Source: Polyodon spathula (taxonomy: Eukaryota; Chordata; Actinopteri; Acipenseriformes; Polyodontidae). Taken from it: a stretch of DNA of 64,000 nt. Below, piece by piece: positions 1 to 11,269 of the stretch. The translations under genes and the position numbers were made by a program. How positions within the stretch are numbered: position 1 is the first letter of the stretch; each line of letters begins with the position of its first letter. Location of the stretch: the NCBI RefSeq assembly GCF_017654505.1, contig NC_054540.1, positions 39,072,468 to 39,136,467 of the forward strand, given 5' to 3'. The notes beneath the pieces are model-generated. The model searched no databases. It saw nothing but the letters and a program-made list of their open reading frames with translations, and was not told the DNA's origin.

Positions 1-944
1 CAAATTGTTATTACCCACTGACTCAACCTTTAATGATGTTGCTGGAATGTTGTAATTTACTTATGTCGTTTCTATAAGGTTGTGTGCAGGCAGCTTTTTC
101 ATGATTGCATCTGAAGTACTTCCAGATCTTAGTGATCTTACATAATGCATACTGCGTCTCAAATAGTCGTTGGGGCTGCTGGAAAATATTGTAAATAAAC
201 GTTTGTCTAAAGTTTTACGGTATATTCTTTTTTGCTTGATGATATCAATATTTTATATAATTATTTGTGAAATGCTTAAACAAGCTTTACTACAGAACTA
301 TATAAATAGCATTTTTCATTGTTGCTCATCAGAAGACTCGACTTTCAATTCACAGCCAGGATGTTAAACAAAGAGAAATGGGAGTAAAGATTAGGGTAAA
401 TTGCTTTAAGTGGTGGTAAAATCATATTAGCTGTACTTACTTGGCATACATTATGTTGAAACCACTCAGAATTAACCAGAATAGACAGGTGATGCACATT
501 GATAAAGTACATAACAATCCATCTCCTCTGATCTTCTAGAGTCATGTATGTATTTGAGCTGTTCAGAAAAGATAATGACCCATATCAAAGCCTAGAGCAC
601 TTCAGCTTTAAAGCAGAGAAACTGGCAAACATGAGCTGACAGAACAGCTCACAAAACAACTGCTTGTGTCTAACATGCAGCAGTTGCTTCTCATAAACTT
701 GCATTCTGGGCAACTTGCCAAGAACTGAGAGGATATGAAAGCCCTGATGAAGAGAAACAAGAAAGAAATGGGGGGGGGGGGCACAAAACAACCACTACTG
801 AACAACCAACTAGTGAACCCAAGTTTGTTTATCAAAACTATCAATATATCAAAAAATGCCTTTCATTTACTATAAATAAAAAGGGGATAGAGGAAACTAT
901 CTGTTGAAGTGATTATCGCTGACAATATATTTCTATACATAATA
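1..944. other. Non-coding stretch, no gene seen
   Basis: AT-rich sequence with only short chance reading frames on both strands and a G homopolymer near 769-780. No splice-bounded exon or transposon protein was recognised. It lies on the 3' side of the minus-strand kcnq1 exons, so it is either the intron after the exon 15 equivalent or downstream flank. Confidence 0.5.
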
Positions 945-1270
945 CCAGTTTTGTACTTCCATTTGTTACATAGGTCTCAAATGTTTAATTTTGAAAGAAA
1001 CACATATTCTGGTATTTAATATTTTAAAAAATTGTATCTGGTACTACACTTAGTTAAACAAATCTCTGCTTCCATGCTATGCTTTCAGTTAGTGTTTTGC
1101 TTGCTTGGTCAATTTACCTGGAGGGTAAAATTATCCCCACCACTTCAATGTCTTCTTTCCTGTCATTAACCAGCCAGCTGCTTCTTGACTGACATGCTTT
1201 CAGCCAAAAACAGGCTTAGACCCAGAAAAACACTGCTGAGGTGAAATGACTCAGGAAGTGCTAGATATCA
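945..1270 (-). repeat. MITE-like interspersed repeat, copy 1
   Basis: This block reads as the reverse complement of 20868-21262. Shared landmarks are the segment around TTTTGTACTTCCATT (953), CTGGTACTACACTTAGTTAA (1038) and the interior GACATGCTTTCAG (1190). The family has inverted ends built on CTAGGTTAAAG / CTTTAACCTAG and no reading frame, which suggests a non-autonomous DNA transposon. A third relative lies at 60839-61240. Superfamily and exact ends are unknown. Confidence 0.55.
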
Positions 1271-1294
1271 TGTGTTCAACAGAATATATATATA

Positions 1295-1318
1295 GACACA
1301 CACACACACACACACACA
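1295..1318. repeat. (AC)n microsatellite
   Basis: Uninterrupted AC dinucleotide run directly beside the Tc1-like terminus. Confidence 0.95.
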
Positions 1319-2345
1319 GTGCCTATAGTAAGCATTCACCCCTTGGACGTTTTCACACTTTGTTGTGTTACAACCTGAAATCTTGATGCATTTAAATGGG
1401 ATTTTTCCCCCTTTGATTTACACAACAAAATCAACACTTTCAATGTGTGAAAAAATGGGGGGGGGGGATAAATTAATTGAAAATAAAAACCTGAAAAGTC
1501 TTCATTAGAGAAGTATTCACCCCCTTTGCTATGACACTCCTAAATAAGCTCAGGTGCAACCACTTGCCTTCAGAATTCACACAAGTCAAACTGAGCCCAT
1601 TTGTGTGCAATAAAAGTGGTTCACATGATTTCAGATGAAATACACCTGTCTCTGTAAGGTCCCACAGTTGAGTAGTACATTCAAAGCAAAGATACTACCA
1701 TGAAGACCAAGGAGCTTTCAAAAACAACTCTGGGATAAAGTTGTTGAAAGGCACAGATCAGGGGAGGGGTATAAAAAGATTTCAAAGGCATTGACTATCC
1801 CTTGGAGCACAGTCAAGTCGATCATTAAGAAGTGGAAGGTATACGGTACCACCCAGAATCTGCTTAGAGCAGGCCGTCCTCCCAAACTGAGCAGCCAGGT
1901 AAGAAGGTCAGATAAGCCAGCAAGAGGCCAATGACAACTGTGAAAGACCTTCAGTGTTCCATGGATGAGATGGCAGAAACTGTCCATTTGTCAACAATAG
2001 CTGAGGTACTCCACAAATCTGGCCTGCATGGAAGAGTGACAAAAAGCATTATGTCTGGCGCAAACCCAACACAGCATATCACCCAGGTGACACCATCCCT
2101 ACTGTGAAACAGGGTGGTTAAAGCATGATGCTATTTCATCAACAGGGACTGGAAAGCTTGTCAGGGTAGAGGGCAAAATGGATGGAGCTAAATACAGGCA
2201 AATCCATATGGAAAACCTGCTTCAGTCTGCAGAAGACCTAAGAGTGGAACGGAGATTCACCTTTCAATGACCCCAAGCATACAGCCAAAGCGACACTGGA
2301 TAGGCTTAAAAACAAGAAAGTGAATATCCTAGAGTGACCCTGTCA
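1317..2345 (+). mobile_element. Decayed Tc1-like DNA transposon
   Basis: The 5' terminus starts CAGTGCCTATAGTAAG at 1317. A related direct repeat (GTATTCACCCCC) recurs near 1511, resembling the IR/DR ends of fish Tc1 elements. The transposase remnant starts with ATG at 1700 (MKTKELSK) and hits a stop after 12 codons. The following text still encodes the Tc1 helix-turn-helix region (ISKALTIPWSTVKSIIKKW) and the GRPPKLS hinge near 1875. The C-terminal part at about 2100-2340 is broken by stops and deletions. No 3' inverted terminus was found, so the element is truncated near 2345. A transposase of this family would bind the terminal repeats and move the element into TA sites; this copy cannot. 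Confidence 0.85.
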
Positions 2346-2710
2346 AAGCCCGCCATAATGTCAAGGAGTTAACAGGCTAATAGGCTGCAGGTGTGGTTAG
2401 GTAGGCGATTATGGTTTCACCATTGTTAGATTATCATTAGCCTTAATTGGTCCACACCTGTAGCCTGCAAAAGCCCAGTGCCTGGCTGGGAAAAGACAGC
2501 ATGCACCGCCAGTCTGGTGGGTTGTTTGTTTTGTTTTCCGACCTGGTTCAATGTATTCCAGTGTTTGTTCAAGTTAGATTTTGTCCTCATTTTGTCCACT
2601 GTCTATAGTCAACTGTGCCTGCAGTAAAATGTACCCAATTCACATATTTTCTGCTGCATCTAAGCAGCAAAGGGTATTGCATGTTCTTGCCTCATACACA
2701 TGTAAATGAT
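2346..2710 (+). repeat. Unassigned LTR-like fragment joined to the Tc1 remnant
   Basis: The Tc1 similarity stops and a different, moderately GC-rich sequence follows. Its layout (a spaced purine-rich block, CTGCAAAAGCCCAGTG near 2464, then a T-rich stretch and CTGCAGTAAAATG near 2620) resembles the U3-R-U5 order of the solo LTRs elsewhere here. No flanking target duplication was found, so this is a weak call. Confidence 0.25.
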
Positions 2711-4690
2711 GAACCAAGCACATGGGTCACAGTTCCAATAGTACCAGCAAATTAGCCACTGCTGGTAATTTCAGTAGAGGAATACTGTCTGTCTATAAAA
2801 TGTCCTAGCAATCCGCTGCTTTTACTTTCTTTATTTGATTCTTTTCACCCATCAGTGTCCTGTTCAGGCATGATCAATGAACACTGCAAATCCTGTCTGT
2901 CTATAAAACAAACTTTAATGACCTTGGGTATTCAGGGCTCACCAAAACAAGAACTCCTTTTAAAAAAAAGTATAAATAAGTCACAAGGCAGCCTTTAACA
3001 AACTCATAAAGCAGAAAAAAGGAACAGCATGTCTTAAGATAAATGAATCGAACAAGGCCACCTCTTTCAAAAGACTGATTCTTTAAAATGTTTCTGCTCA
3101 TTTTTGTTTTGAACTCTTCTATTTTTTTCTTTTTTGTGGTTTTTGAAACTTTCCACAAAACACAGATTAATTTAAGACCAAAAAAGGTACAAAAAAAAAA
3201 TTCTTGGACTAAATGGTATTAGGTATGAGGACAGAAGCATTACAATAATTTATTCAGTCTAGAAAAATATGGATTATGAGGATTTAACAGCATTTTAAGC
3301 CAAGTCACAAATGGAAGCAAAGTAAAAGTTCAGGAAAGAACATATCTGAAGAGTAGCAGATGAATAGAATGGAACCGCTTAACACATGAGGCCAGGCCAG
3401 GCCACTGTTCATATCTGAAGAGTAGCAGATGAATAGAATGGAACCGCTTTGCACACAAGGTCAGGCCAGGCCACTGTTCTAGGACCTATCTATCTGATTG
3501 TATTCAGTATTGACCTGGTAAGGGAGATGCTCCCCTGGTATACCCAGGGTCCGTTGATTACACTGGAAGTGAACGAATGCTGCAGTTCACTTCAACATGT
3601 GCACTTGGGGTTAGGGGCATGACAGCAACTTCAGGCATCTTCCACTGCCACCTACATCCCTTGAGCTCATTCCAAATACCAGTAAGTATGTTTGAGATTA
3701 ACTTGAACAATGCATTTATCTATTGATTTGTATAATGATGCCAGGCACCAATTTTGTGAAATATTAATAACTAAATGGATTAACATCCCTGGAAATACTA
3801 TCCAGCATCTTTTAGTCGATGCAATATTGTGCCAAGGCAAATAGTTATATATTAGGTATAGGTCCTAATAAAGTGTCCAAGCCATCTGAAATTTCTTTGT
3901 ATCAAATACTGTAGTTTGGCTTGTATCAGATAGTTTGTTTCAGATGGAAGTGAGGTAACATTAAGAGATACATCATTAGAGCAAGGCAGTCTCGAACAAA
4001 CCACTAAAAAACAAAATTAACTGCAAACAACATGCAATTAAAAGAAAAACAACCTGAAAGATTTATACCTTGATTTACTGAGGACAGAGAAAAATGTAAC
4101 AAGGAATGAGAAAATACAAAAACAGCGTGGAAAACCTAACCTAATAATTAAAACCATACCTAACTACAGTACCATTAGTGAAACCCAGCAAATGGAAGGA
4201 AGGAAGGACCCACTCCTGGACAATTTTATGCATCTATAAGAAAGGCTGGTGAGGACTACGGTACCAAATCCTCTCAGAGTCATAGTAGGCAGTACTGACA
4301 GATATTTAAGTCACAATACTTCCAAGCCTCACAGGACTCCAAGGACATGGGGATGTACTGTCCAGCAGTATACATGTGACTGTAGATATACTGCATAATT
4401 ATGCTTGTTTGAATATTTTATAAGTTGCTGTACAGAAGCAGGCTGCTTTCAGCCGAGGTTGTGTAGGGATAGCTAAAAATTGCATTGGAAGATACAGATA
4501 CAGTGAACAAATGGCATTGATGGTCCAAATTGGTAGGGTAGACCAAACTGTAAGTCATGAAACAAAACACGTATTTATAGTATGTACTGTGGCTAAAACT
4601 TTAATGAAATTAGTAATGAGGGAATCTTGTAGAAAACAGTTAACAAATAATTCTGTGTAAAAAAAGTGTAACACAAATGTACACAGTGGC
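2711..4690. other. Non-coding stretch with a small tandem duplication
   Basis: No gene or recognisable transposon protein. AT-rich and largely unique apart from the 69-bp duplication listed separately. Small reading frames such as that at 2901-3158 (minus) are low-complexity. Confidence 0.5.
3341..3478. repeat. Two-copy tandem duplication, 69-bp unit
   Basis: The unit beginning CATATCTGAAGAGTAGCAG at 3341 repeats from 3410. Differences are concentrated in the middle of the unit (AACACATGAGG versus TGCACACAAGG). Both copies end in a short GGCCA repeat. No function is suggested. Confidence 0.9.
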
Positions 4691-4968
4691 TACTTTTAAA
4701 TCAAGGCGTAAGACTTATTTCTCTAATTTAGCCTTCTGATGTTATTGTGACATGTCATGGTTATTTTAACTGTTTTACTTAATTTTATGTTTTTGTGTAT
4801 TTTTTGACTATCATTTTATGAGTGTATTTTGTATCCTTTTAATAGTTTGTGTTTTTATAATATTTGTCTTTGTAATTGTTGTTGTATTTTAACCTGCTGT
4901 GTTAAGTGCATTGAACCTTGCAGCATGAAAGGCTCTCTATAAATAAAGATTATTATTGTTATTAGAAA
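4691..4968 (+). repeat. 3' tail of a LINE
   Basis: T-rich 3'-UTR-like sequence ending in CTATAAATAAAGATTATTAT and a short TTATT tail, the usual 3' end of a vertebrate LINE. It directly abuts the truncated 5' end of the CR1-like element that follows, so the younger LINE landed next to or inside this one. The clade is uncertain. Confidence 0.55.
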
Positions 4969-4979
4969 CAGACACAACA

Positions 4980-5720
4980 CAAGTACCCAAAATGCTAGAA
5001 GTATCAGAAACAAAATTCTAGAACTTGAAGCTACTGCACTAACAAATAACTATGATGTGATAGGTGTTACAGAAACGTGGTTATCTGAGAGTGATGGGGA
5101 CGAATATAATATTTGTGGGTATACACTGTATAGGAAAGACAGGCAGGACAGACGAGGAGGAGGGGTAGCGCTATACATAAGAAACAGTCTTGAAGCCCAG
5201 GTGTTAAACCTGGACAAAGAAAATAAAACCGAATCAATATGGGTCAGAATAACAGACAAAAATTCAAAAGGCATAATAATAGGAGCATGCTATAGACCGC
5301 CAGATTCAGACGGTGAGCACAATAATCTGTTATACAATGACATTAGAAATGTGTGTAGCAAAGGAGAAGCCATACTAATGGGGGATTTCAACTTCCCCCA
5401 AATAAAATGGGAAAACCCGGTGGGTAGCGCGAAGGATGAAATAGAAATGGTGGAAATGACAAATGACTGCTTCCTAACACAATTTGTGAAGGCACCGATT
5501 TAGTCTTTTCAAATAACGAAGATAGAATAACTAAAACAGAGGTCAGAGAACCACTGGCAAACTCAGACCACAACATGGTCTCATTTGAAGTGTTTTTTAA
5601 ATCCTCAAAAGTAAAGACTAAAGCTAAGGTTTACAATTTTAGAAAAGCAAACTATGAAGGTATGAAACAGAGACTAACAGAAGTAGATTGGAGTAAAATA
5701 GAGAAAACACCCACAGAAAA
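4980..5720 (+). pseudogene. CR1-like APE-type endonuclease domain, broken
   Basis: The frame encodes NARSIRNKILELE just upstream of the ATG at 5057, then VIGVTETWLSE (the catalytic ETWL motif), GGGVALYIRN, ACYRPPD and GDFNFPQIKW. All are hallmarks of the apurinic/apyrimidinic-type LINE endonuclease, which nicks target DNA to prime reverse transcription. The main frame stops at 5503 after FVKAPI. A neighbouring frame continues with LVFSNNEDRIT and the conserved SDH motif (NSDHNMVSFEV) near 5560-5590, so one frameshift separates the catalytic halves. The N-terminal start of the domain is missing. Confidence 0.85.
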
Positions 5721-5922
5721 GGATGGTTGTTCTTCAAAAATGTAGTACTAGAGGCGCAAAACAATTACATCCCTAAAGTAGACAAATCTAAATGTAAAAC
5801 TAAATTGCCAAAATGGTTTAATAGATCAATTAAAAAAAATATTCAGCGAAAAAAAGGCACTTTACAGAGCATTAAAAAAGGACCAAAAAGAAAGTACACA
5901 GAAAGAGTACACAGAACTGCAA

Positions 5923-6975
5923 ATGCAAGTCAAAAAGGAAGTTAGAAAGGCCAAGAGAGAAATAGAAATGAACATTGCTAAGGGAGCTAAAACCAATTCC
6001 AAAATGTTTTTCCAATATTACAACAGCAAGAGAACATTCAAAGAGGAGATTAAATGTTTAAGAGATACAAATGGCAAAATCGTAGAGGAAGAAAAAAAAA
6101 TAGCAAATATGTTAAATGATTACTTTTCACAAGTTTTTACAAAGGAAGATACTGACAACATGCCCCACATGTCATCCAGTTCCTATCCAGTTTTAAATAA
6201 CTTTAGCATAACTGAGGCAGAAGTGTTAAAGGGACTAGGAGCTCTTAAAATAAACAAATCCCCTGGGCCGGATGAGATCCTCCCAGTAGTACTCAAAGAA
6301 ATGAAAGAAGTAATTTACAAACCGCTAACCAAGATCATGCAGCAGTCTCTTGACACAGGGGTGGTACCGACAGACTGGAAAATTGCAAACGTAATACCGA
6401 TCCACAAAAAGGGAAACAAAACTGAACCAGGTAACTACAGACCAGTAAGCCTGACTTCTATTATATGCAAACTTATGGAAACTATAATAAGAGCCAAAAT
6501 GGAAAATTACCTATATGGTAACAGGGTCCTGGGAGACAGTCAACATGGTTTTAGGAAAGGGAGATCGTGCCTAACTAACTTGCTTGATTTTTTTGAGGAT
6601 GCAACATCGATAATGGATAATTGCAAAGCATATGACATGGTTTATTTAGATTTCCAGAAAGCTTTTGACAAAGTCCCGCACAAAAGATTAATTCTCAAAC
6701 TGAACGCAGTTGGGATTCAAGGAAACACATGTACATGGATTAGGGAGTGGTTAACATGTAGAAAACAGAAAGTACTGATTAGAGGAAAAACCTCAGAATG
6801 GAGTGTGGTAACCAGCGGTGTACCACAGGGATCAGTATTAGGTCCTCTGCTATTCCTAATCTACATTAATGATTTAGATTCTGGTATAGTAAGCAAACTT
6901 GTTAAATTTGCAGACGACACAAAAGTAGGAGGAGTGGCAAACACTGTTGCAGCAGCAAAAGGTCATTCAAAATGA
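5923..6975 (+). pseudogene. CR1-like reverse transcriptase core
   Basis: The longest frame in the window (350 codons). The RT fingers and palm are readable in order: INKSPGPDEILPVVLKE (near residue 110), VIPIHKKGNKTEPGNYRPVS, QHGFRKGRSC, YLDFQKAFDKVPH, SGVPQGSVLGPLLF and the catalytic KFADDTK near residue 332. The polymerase core is therefore intact at this level. The frame is cut off at both ends: upstream residues lie in another frame at 5727-5945, and downstream residues continue in overlapping frames at 6947-7192 and 7197-7487. In an active element this enzyme copies its own RNA at the nicked target. The fragmented ORF makes activity implausible. Confidence 0.9.
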
Positions 6976-7756
6976 TCTAGACAAGATTCAGAACTGGGCA
7001 GATACATGGCAAATGACATTTAATAGAGAAAAGTGTAAGGTACTGCACGCAGGAAATAAAAATGTACATTATAAATATCATATGGGAGATATTGAAATTG
7101 GAGAAGGAATCTATGAAAAAGACCTAGGAGTTTTTGTTGACTCAGAAATGTCTTCATCTAGGCAATGTGGGGAAGCTATAAAAAAGGGCTAACAAGATGC
7201 TCGGATACATTGTGAAAAGTGTTGAATTTAAATCAAGGGAAGTAATGTTAAAACTGTACAATGCACTTGTAAGACCTCATCTTGAATATTGTGTGCAGTT
7301 CTGGTCACCTCGCTATAAAAAAGATATTGCTGCTCTAGAAAGAGTGCAAAGAAGAGCGACCAGAATTATTCCGGGTTTAAAAGGCATGTCATATGCAGAC
7401 AGGCTAAAAGAATTGAATCTGTTCAGTCTTGAAACAAGAAGACACGTGGCGACTAATTCAAGCATTCAAAATTCTAAAAGGTACTGACAATGTCGACCCA
7501 AGGGACTTTTTCAAAGGACCAGGGGTCACAAATGGAGTAACCTGCAAAACATGGGATCCTTTCAAGAAGCTGCTTGATGAGATTTTGGGATCAAGAACCA
7601 GGGGTCACAAATGGAAATTAGAAAAAAATAACACAGAGAATTGTGAGGGTCTGGAACCAACTCCCCAGTATTAATACTAATTTAATTAAAATTGTTCCAG
7701 ATATATGAAAAAATGAATGATTGTCCATTATATCCTTGTTGCTGGGGAATAATAAT

Positions 7757-7830
7757 ATATACAGTGCTCCCTCGCTATAAGGCTCTTGGTTATAACGTGT
7801 CTCGGACATAACGCTCCTACAGCATGTCTC
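7757..7830 (+). repeat. Tigger/pogo-like transposon end
   Basis: TACAGTGCTCCCTCGCTATA followed by GGTTATAACG resembles the terminal repeats of TcMar-Tigger-type elements (CAGT...CTCGxTATAACG). A similar end in the opposite orientation lies at 57379-57465. No transposase was seen beside either. Confidence 0.45.
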
Positions 7831-8198
7831 CCAATTCCCTATACTAGTGATTCATGCAATATTTCTACAGTAAATACAGTGCCTATGTTGGTCAAACTGT
7901 AAACAACTTCTAGGATAACTTCCGTTTGTGTCTCTCTGGGAGACGAGACGCTTTAGCTTTGCTTCGCTTCAGCCCCGCTCTGGCAACCTGGGACGAGCCC
8001 ATTCCCTCTGACCCTCACCCGACTCGCTCTCCTTCTCGCACTTGATTTGCTTGTCTGTCGCTTCAAACTGAACTCCCGACCACCATTCAGCCAGGCTATT
8101 TATAGTTTAAAAACTTCTAATTAAAATAATCCACGAGTGGGAATGTTACCTTTGTAAAAGATATAGCGGTGACTACATGGTGCTTTATGCACTGTGTG

Positions 8199-8282
<84 letters not shown>

Positions 8283-8882
8283 TGTAATATCCCCACTGTA
8301 CATTATTCCAAAGTTTATCTGAAAATGGACCTTGATGACACGTCCTAGAACATAAAATATTGTTAAATATGCAAAAACTAATTTTAAAAGTGCATGGGTT
8401 TTTCTCTTTGAAGATATCAACAATGCTACAGCGCATTCCCTAATAGGTAATGTGGAGAGATCTACAATGCTACAGCACATTCCCTATTACATTCCACTAA
8501 ATTACATGTACATTGAAACCTGGATGGTTGGGACATTGTTGCTGAGAAAGCTTCAGTAGCACCCTGTTATGGCTCTCCTTCTCAGCACTGTAATCAATTA
8601 CTGCGTTTTTTTATGACGCACGTGTTTTCAGTTCTCTGTGTTCCTCTGGCATGTGTGGACATAAGAAGTGATGCAAATGCATTCATGGATTGACAACTTA
8701 GACATTAACAGCTTAGAAAAGAATATATTAAAGTGACTATTGATAGGTATGAAAGTTTACTTCTGTTGCGCTTATCGTTGTTTTGTGCACATTCAACTGT
8801 TTCTCAAATGTAATTTTTAGTCTCTTACTTGCTGTTTGACCATTAAACGCATTATATATCTCCCTTGCATCCAAAAACCCCA
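7831..8882. other. Non-coding stretch between LINE and DIRS copy A
   Basis: Contains a moderately GC-rich, CT-rich block (about 7960-8100), the compound microsatellite at 8193-8278 and a 47-bp-spaced duplication of AATGCTACAGC(G/A)CATTCCCTA (8420 and 8467). No gene was seen. Confidence 0.5.
8193..8278. repeat. Compound (GT)n(TA)n microsatellite
   Basis: A short GT run passes through CTA into a nearly perfect TA array of about 68 bases. Confidence 0.95.
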
Positions 8883-8922
8883 GTTCCCTTTCAATTCGAA
8901 GATGGCCACCAAACATTGTTAT
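8883..8922 (+). repeat. Left inverted terminal repeat of DIRS copy A
   Basis: All 40 bases are the exact reverse complement of 12856-12895. Perfect identity suggests fairly recent insertion or selection on the ends up to the last mobilisation. Confidence 0.97.
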
Positions 8923-9764
8923 AGAATACACTCCTGCCTATTGGTAGGTGTCACTGAGCTCCTATATCAAAGCTGCCGATAGGCCCCCTTCCCCCAGTGA
9001 GGTCCTCGGTCCCACCTCCCAAGGGTACTTAACCGTCACGCAGGGGAAGAAATACCCTCTTTCGCTTCTCACATTGGAAAGGTAAGACCTCTGTGTTGCA
9101 TTGAGCTCTGTCTTCTTATAAAAAGTGTTGCGTAAACTACTGCTAGTTCCCCTACACTTTGTGTTGAAAGCTGGCATCACTGCTTTCCCGGAATCGGTAG
9201 TTTAAAAAATCGTAGGGTTTTTATTCTGTGTCAGCACCTGCGCGCTCCGCGTGTCAGGCTGCTTCTTTCTGTCTGTCCGTTTTAGCATGGTAAATATTAT
9301 TGTTAAGAATTGAGTGTGTTTTTCACCCCTTCTTACTTCGGAGAGCATTATTACTCCACGGGACCGGGCTTGCCTTGTTCTCGTTGCCGAGTTTGCCCAC
9401 CAGCCGTCTGCAGGCCATGGTTGGGCCTTGTTTTGACTGTAGCGGCTCCATGTTTGCTTTTGACGGGCTGGCTATATATTCCTCACCAAGGCTCCCCTCG
9501 TTGTTAGGTTGAGACGTAAACGGGCTGCGTGGGCCTTCACCTTAGTGTAGGTCACTCAAGTCAATAGACAGAGTGCTCTTCCGCATCTCACCTGTAATAT
9601 TGAACTGTTTTTTGTATTTTAAAAACTGTTTTTATTAAACTGTGTGTGTAAGTCAATCGCCCGCTGTGGCTTCGGCCCTGTCCCCCTGTTGTACGCTATG
9701 TGCTGCTCAGGCGTGAGACCACGTGGTCAGGGTAGGCATCGTGCCTAGCTACCCTGGTGTTTTA

Positions 9765-10140
9765 TAATACAGCGGTGCATAAGGCTCTGCCCATGCTACT
9801 TCTGTACCATGGTGCGCACGGTGCCCATTGTCGCTGTACCGATAAATAGGCTAGCGCGGCGGCACGGCACGGTACTCGGTGCATGCAGTGCACGCGGTAC
9901 TCGGTGCGCTTGGTGCCTGACGCTGCACCGTACGCGGTGCAAGTGGTAACCCGTGGTGCTCGGTCCATGGGGTGCATATTAGACCTGTACTGCACAGTAC
10001 ATGCAGTGCTTGGTGCACGCGGTGTTATTATTGCACGGTACTCACGTACGTCGTACTCGATGCTCTTAACCCGGTGCTACACCACTCTCGGTGCCCACTG
10101 TGCTCGGTATTTACAGCGCAGTGGTTTTTAACTCGGCGCT
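9765..10140 (+). repeat. Degenerate GGTGC/GGTAC array in the DIRS A leader
   Basis: The motif (C/T)GGTGC or CGGTAC recurs at irregular short spacing, mostly 8-20 bases, for nearly 400 bases just before gag. No single reading frame spans it. A similarly placed array with different intervening sequence is in copy B at 51870-52180. This could be a structured RNA leader or a relic of a short tandem repeat; nothing in the sequence decides. Confidence 0.7.
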
Positions 10141-10169
10141 ATGACTGGTAGGGCTGGCTTCATTCCTGC

Positions 10170-11033
10170 GTGGCCTGTGGGACCAATATCCCACAGGAGG
10201 ACAGGCACAGCATGTGTGAGTGGTTCCTAGGCCCCAATCTGGAAAGAGTCGCGCGGGGGCCCCTCAAACTCACGCCTCCGACGCCGTCACAGAGCCCCTC
10301 CGGGGAGATGCTCTGTGCTCAGGCATCTGTTTCAACCCGCAGCCACTCCCTGTCACCTACGGCTAGATGGGTGAAGAAGTCCCTGTAGGCGCGGGATATT
10401 ATGGACATGAAAGCTCAGATCGGTCGCATCATGGAGGTTTTGTACAGGCTGGCCCCACCGGCTTTGGCCATGGACCCCTGTGTGGCGTCCCCCCCAGCAC
10501 CTGAGCCAGTTTCAATCTCCGTGCCGCCCCCTGACCCCTCTGGGGAAGTACAGGGCGAGCGGATCGACCGGACTCTCTGCTCAGACGATTTTATGGAGGA
10601 GGTGTGTTCCTCTTGGAACCACCCTGCTACAGCACCGGAGCAATTGAGACATAGTTCTCCTTTGGCCTTACTGGAAGGGGCGGAAAAGCTGGGCCTGGCC
10701 AGGTTTCCCCCTGTGGACTCCACCATTGCGGCCTTGGTTAAGGCTCTGCCGGTGAGAAGTATGCCCAAGGACCCTGTGTGCCCTAACCTGCAGTGCAAGA
10801 TAACGGAGACACATGTCTGTACAGCCTATGTGGCAGGAGCCCAAAGTACCCACCTAGTGAACACGTCCAACATGCTCAATGCATACCTGGACGGAGTTTT
10901 GCTTGACGCCCCGCTACTAGAGCCGGTGGCCACAGAACTGCGACTTCTGTCGCACACGATGCTCCAGCTCTCCAGCCTGCAGGGTCAGACCCTGGGACGG
11001 AGCCTGGTGGGCCTAGTGATTGCGCGTAGATAG
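10170..11033 (+). pseudogene. DIRS copy A gag-like protein, with stops
   Basis: One frame runs from 10170 to 11033, interrupted by a TAG at 10386-10388, and ends at another TAG at 11031-11033. The same frame continues past it with TRVPDADKAALLDSPISPGH, which matches copy B. The 210-codon part from 10401 carries the conserved PKDPVCPNLQCKITETH block, the ANT-like segment NTSNMLNAYLDGVL and the LGRSLVGL motif shared with copy B. The N-terminal zinc-finger-like region seen in copy B (CxxC...CxxC) has lost cysteines here. By analogy it would package the element RNA. Two in-frame stops make it a pseudogene. Confidence 0.8.
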
Positions 11034-11269
11034 CTGTTGCTGTCACAAACGCGGGTGCCTGACGCTGATAAGGCCGCGCTTTTGGACTCTCCCATATCTC
11101 CAGGCCACACCTTCAGCAGAGCCTTCGGGAACGCAAGGCGTTGAGGCAGGTAGCCGCGTTACTCCCTCCCCCTGCTCCGGTGCGGGTCAGGTCGAACCGC
11201 CGGCACCCCGTGCAGCCCCAGACGGTGTCAGTTCCCATAGCCCGACCAGGCGAACTTTAGGCACCGCCT

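Larger units (their letters stand above)
4975..7680 (+). mobile_element. 5'-truncated CR1-like LINE
   Basis: A non-LTR retrotransposon that starts inside its endonuclease domain and runs through reverse transcriptase to a 3' region near 7680. The second ORF is split by at least four frameshifts or stops (near 5500, 5730, 5940, 6970 and 7190). The domain order (APE endonuclease, RT, post-RT region with PHLEYCVQFWSP) and the box GVPQGSVLGPLLF are typical of the CR1/jockey group. It lacks ORF1 and the start of ORF2, as expected for abortive target-primed reverse transcription. A related 3' fragment on the minus strand lies at 52527-53291. Confidence 0.92.

Noticed and set aside
3395..3430. Minus-strand RYEQW-like residues as part of the final kcnq1 exon (TYEQL motif)
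   Set aside because: It lies in a 69-bp tandem repeat, the surrounding residues do not fit the Kv7.1 C-terminus, and no coiled-coil segment precedes it.
8185..8480. Tyr/Ile repeat proteins over the microsatellite
   Set aside because: Translation of (TA)n; no coding evidence.
9300..9512. Overlapping plus-strand frames in the DIRS A leader
   Set aside because: Located in the untranslated leader, not conserved in copy B and without motifs.
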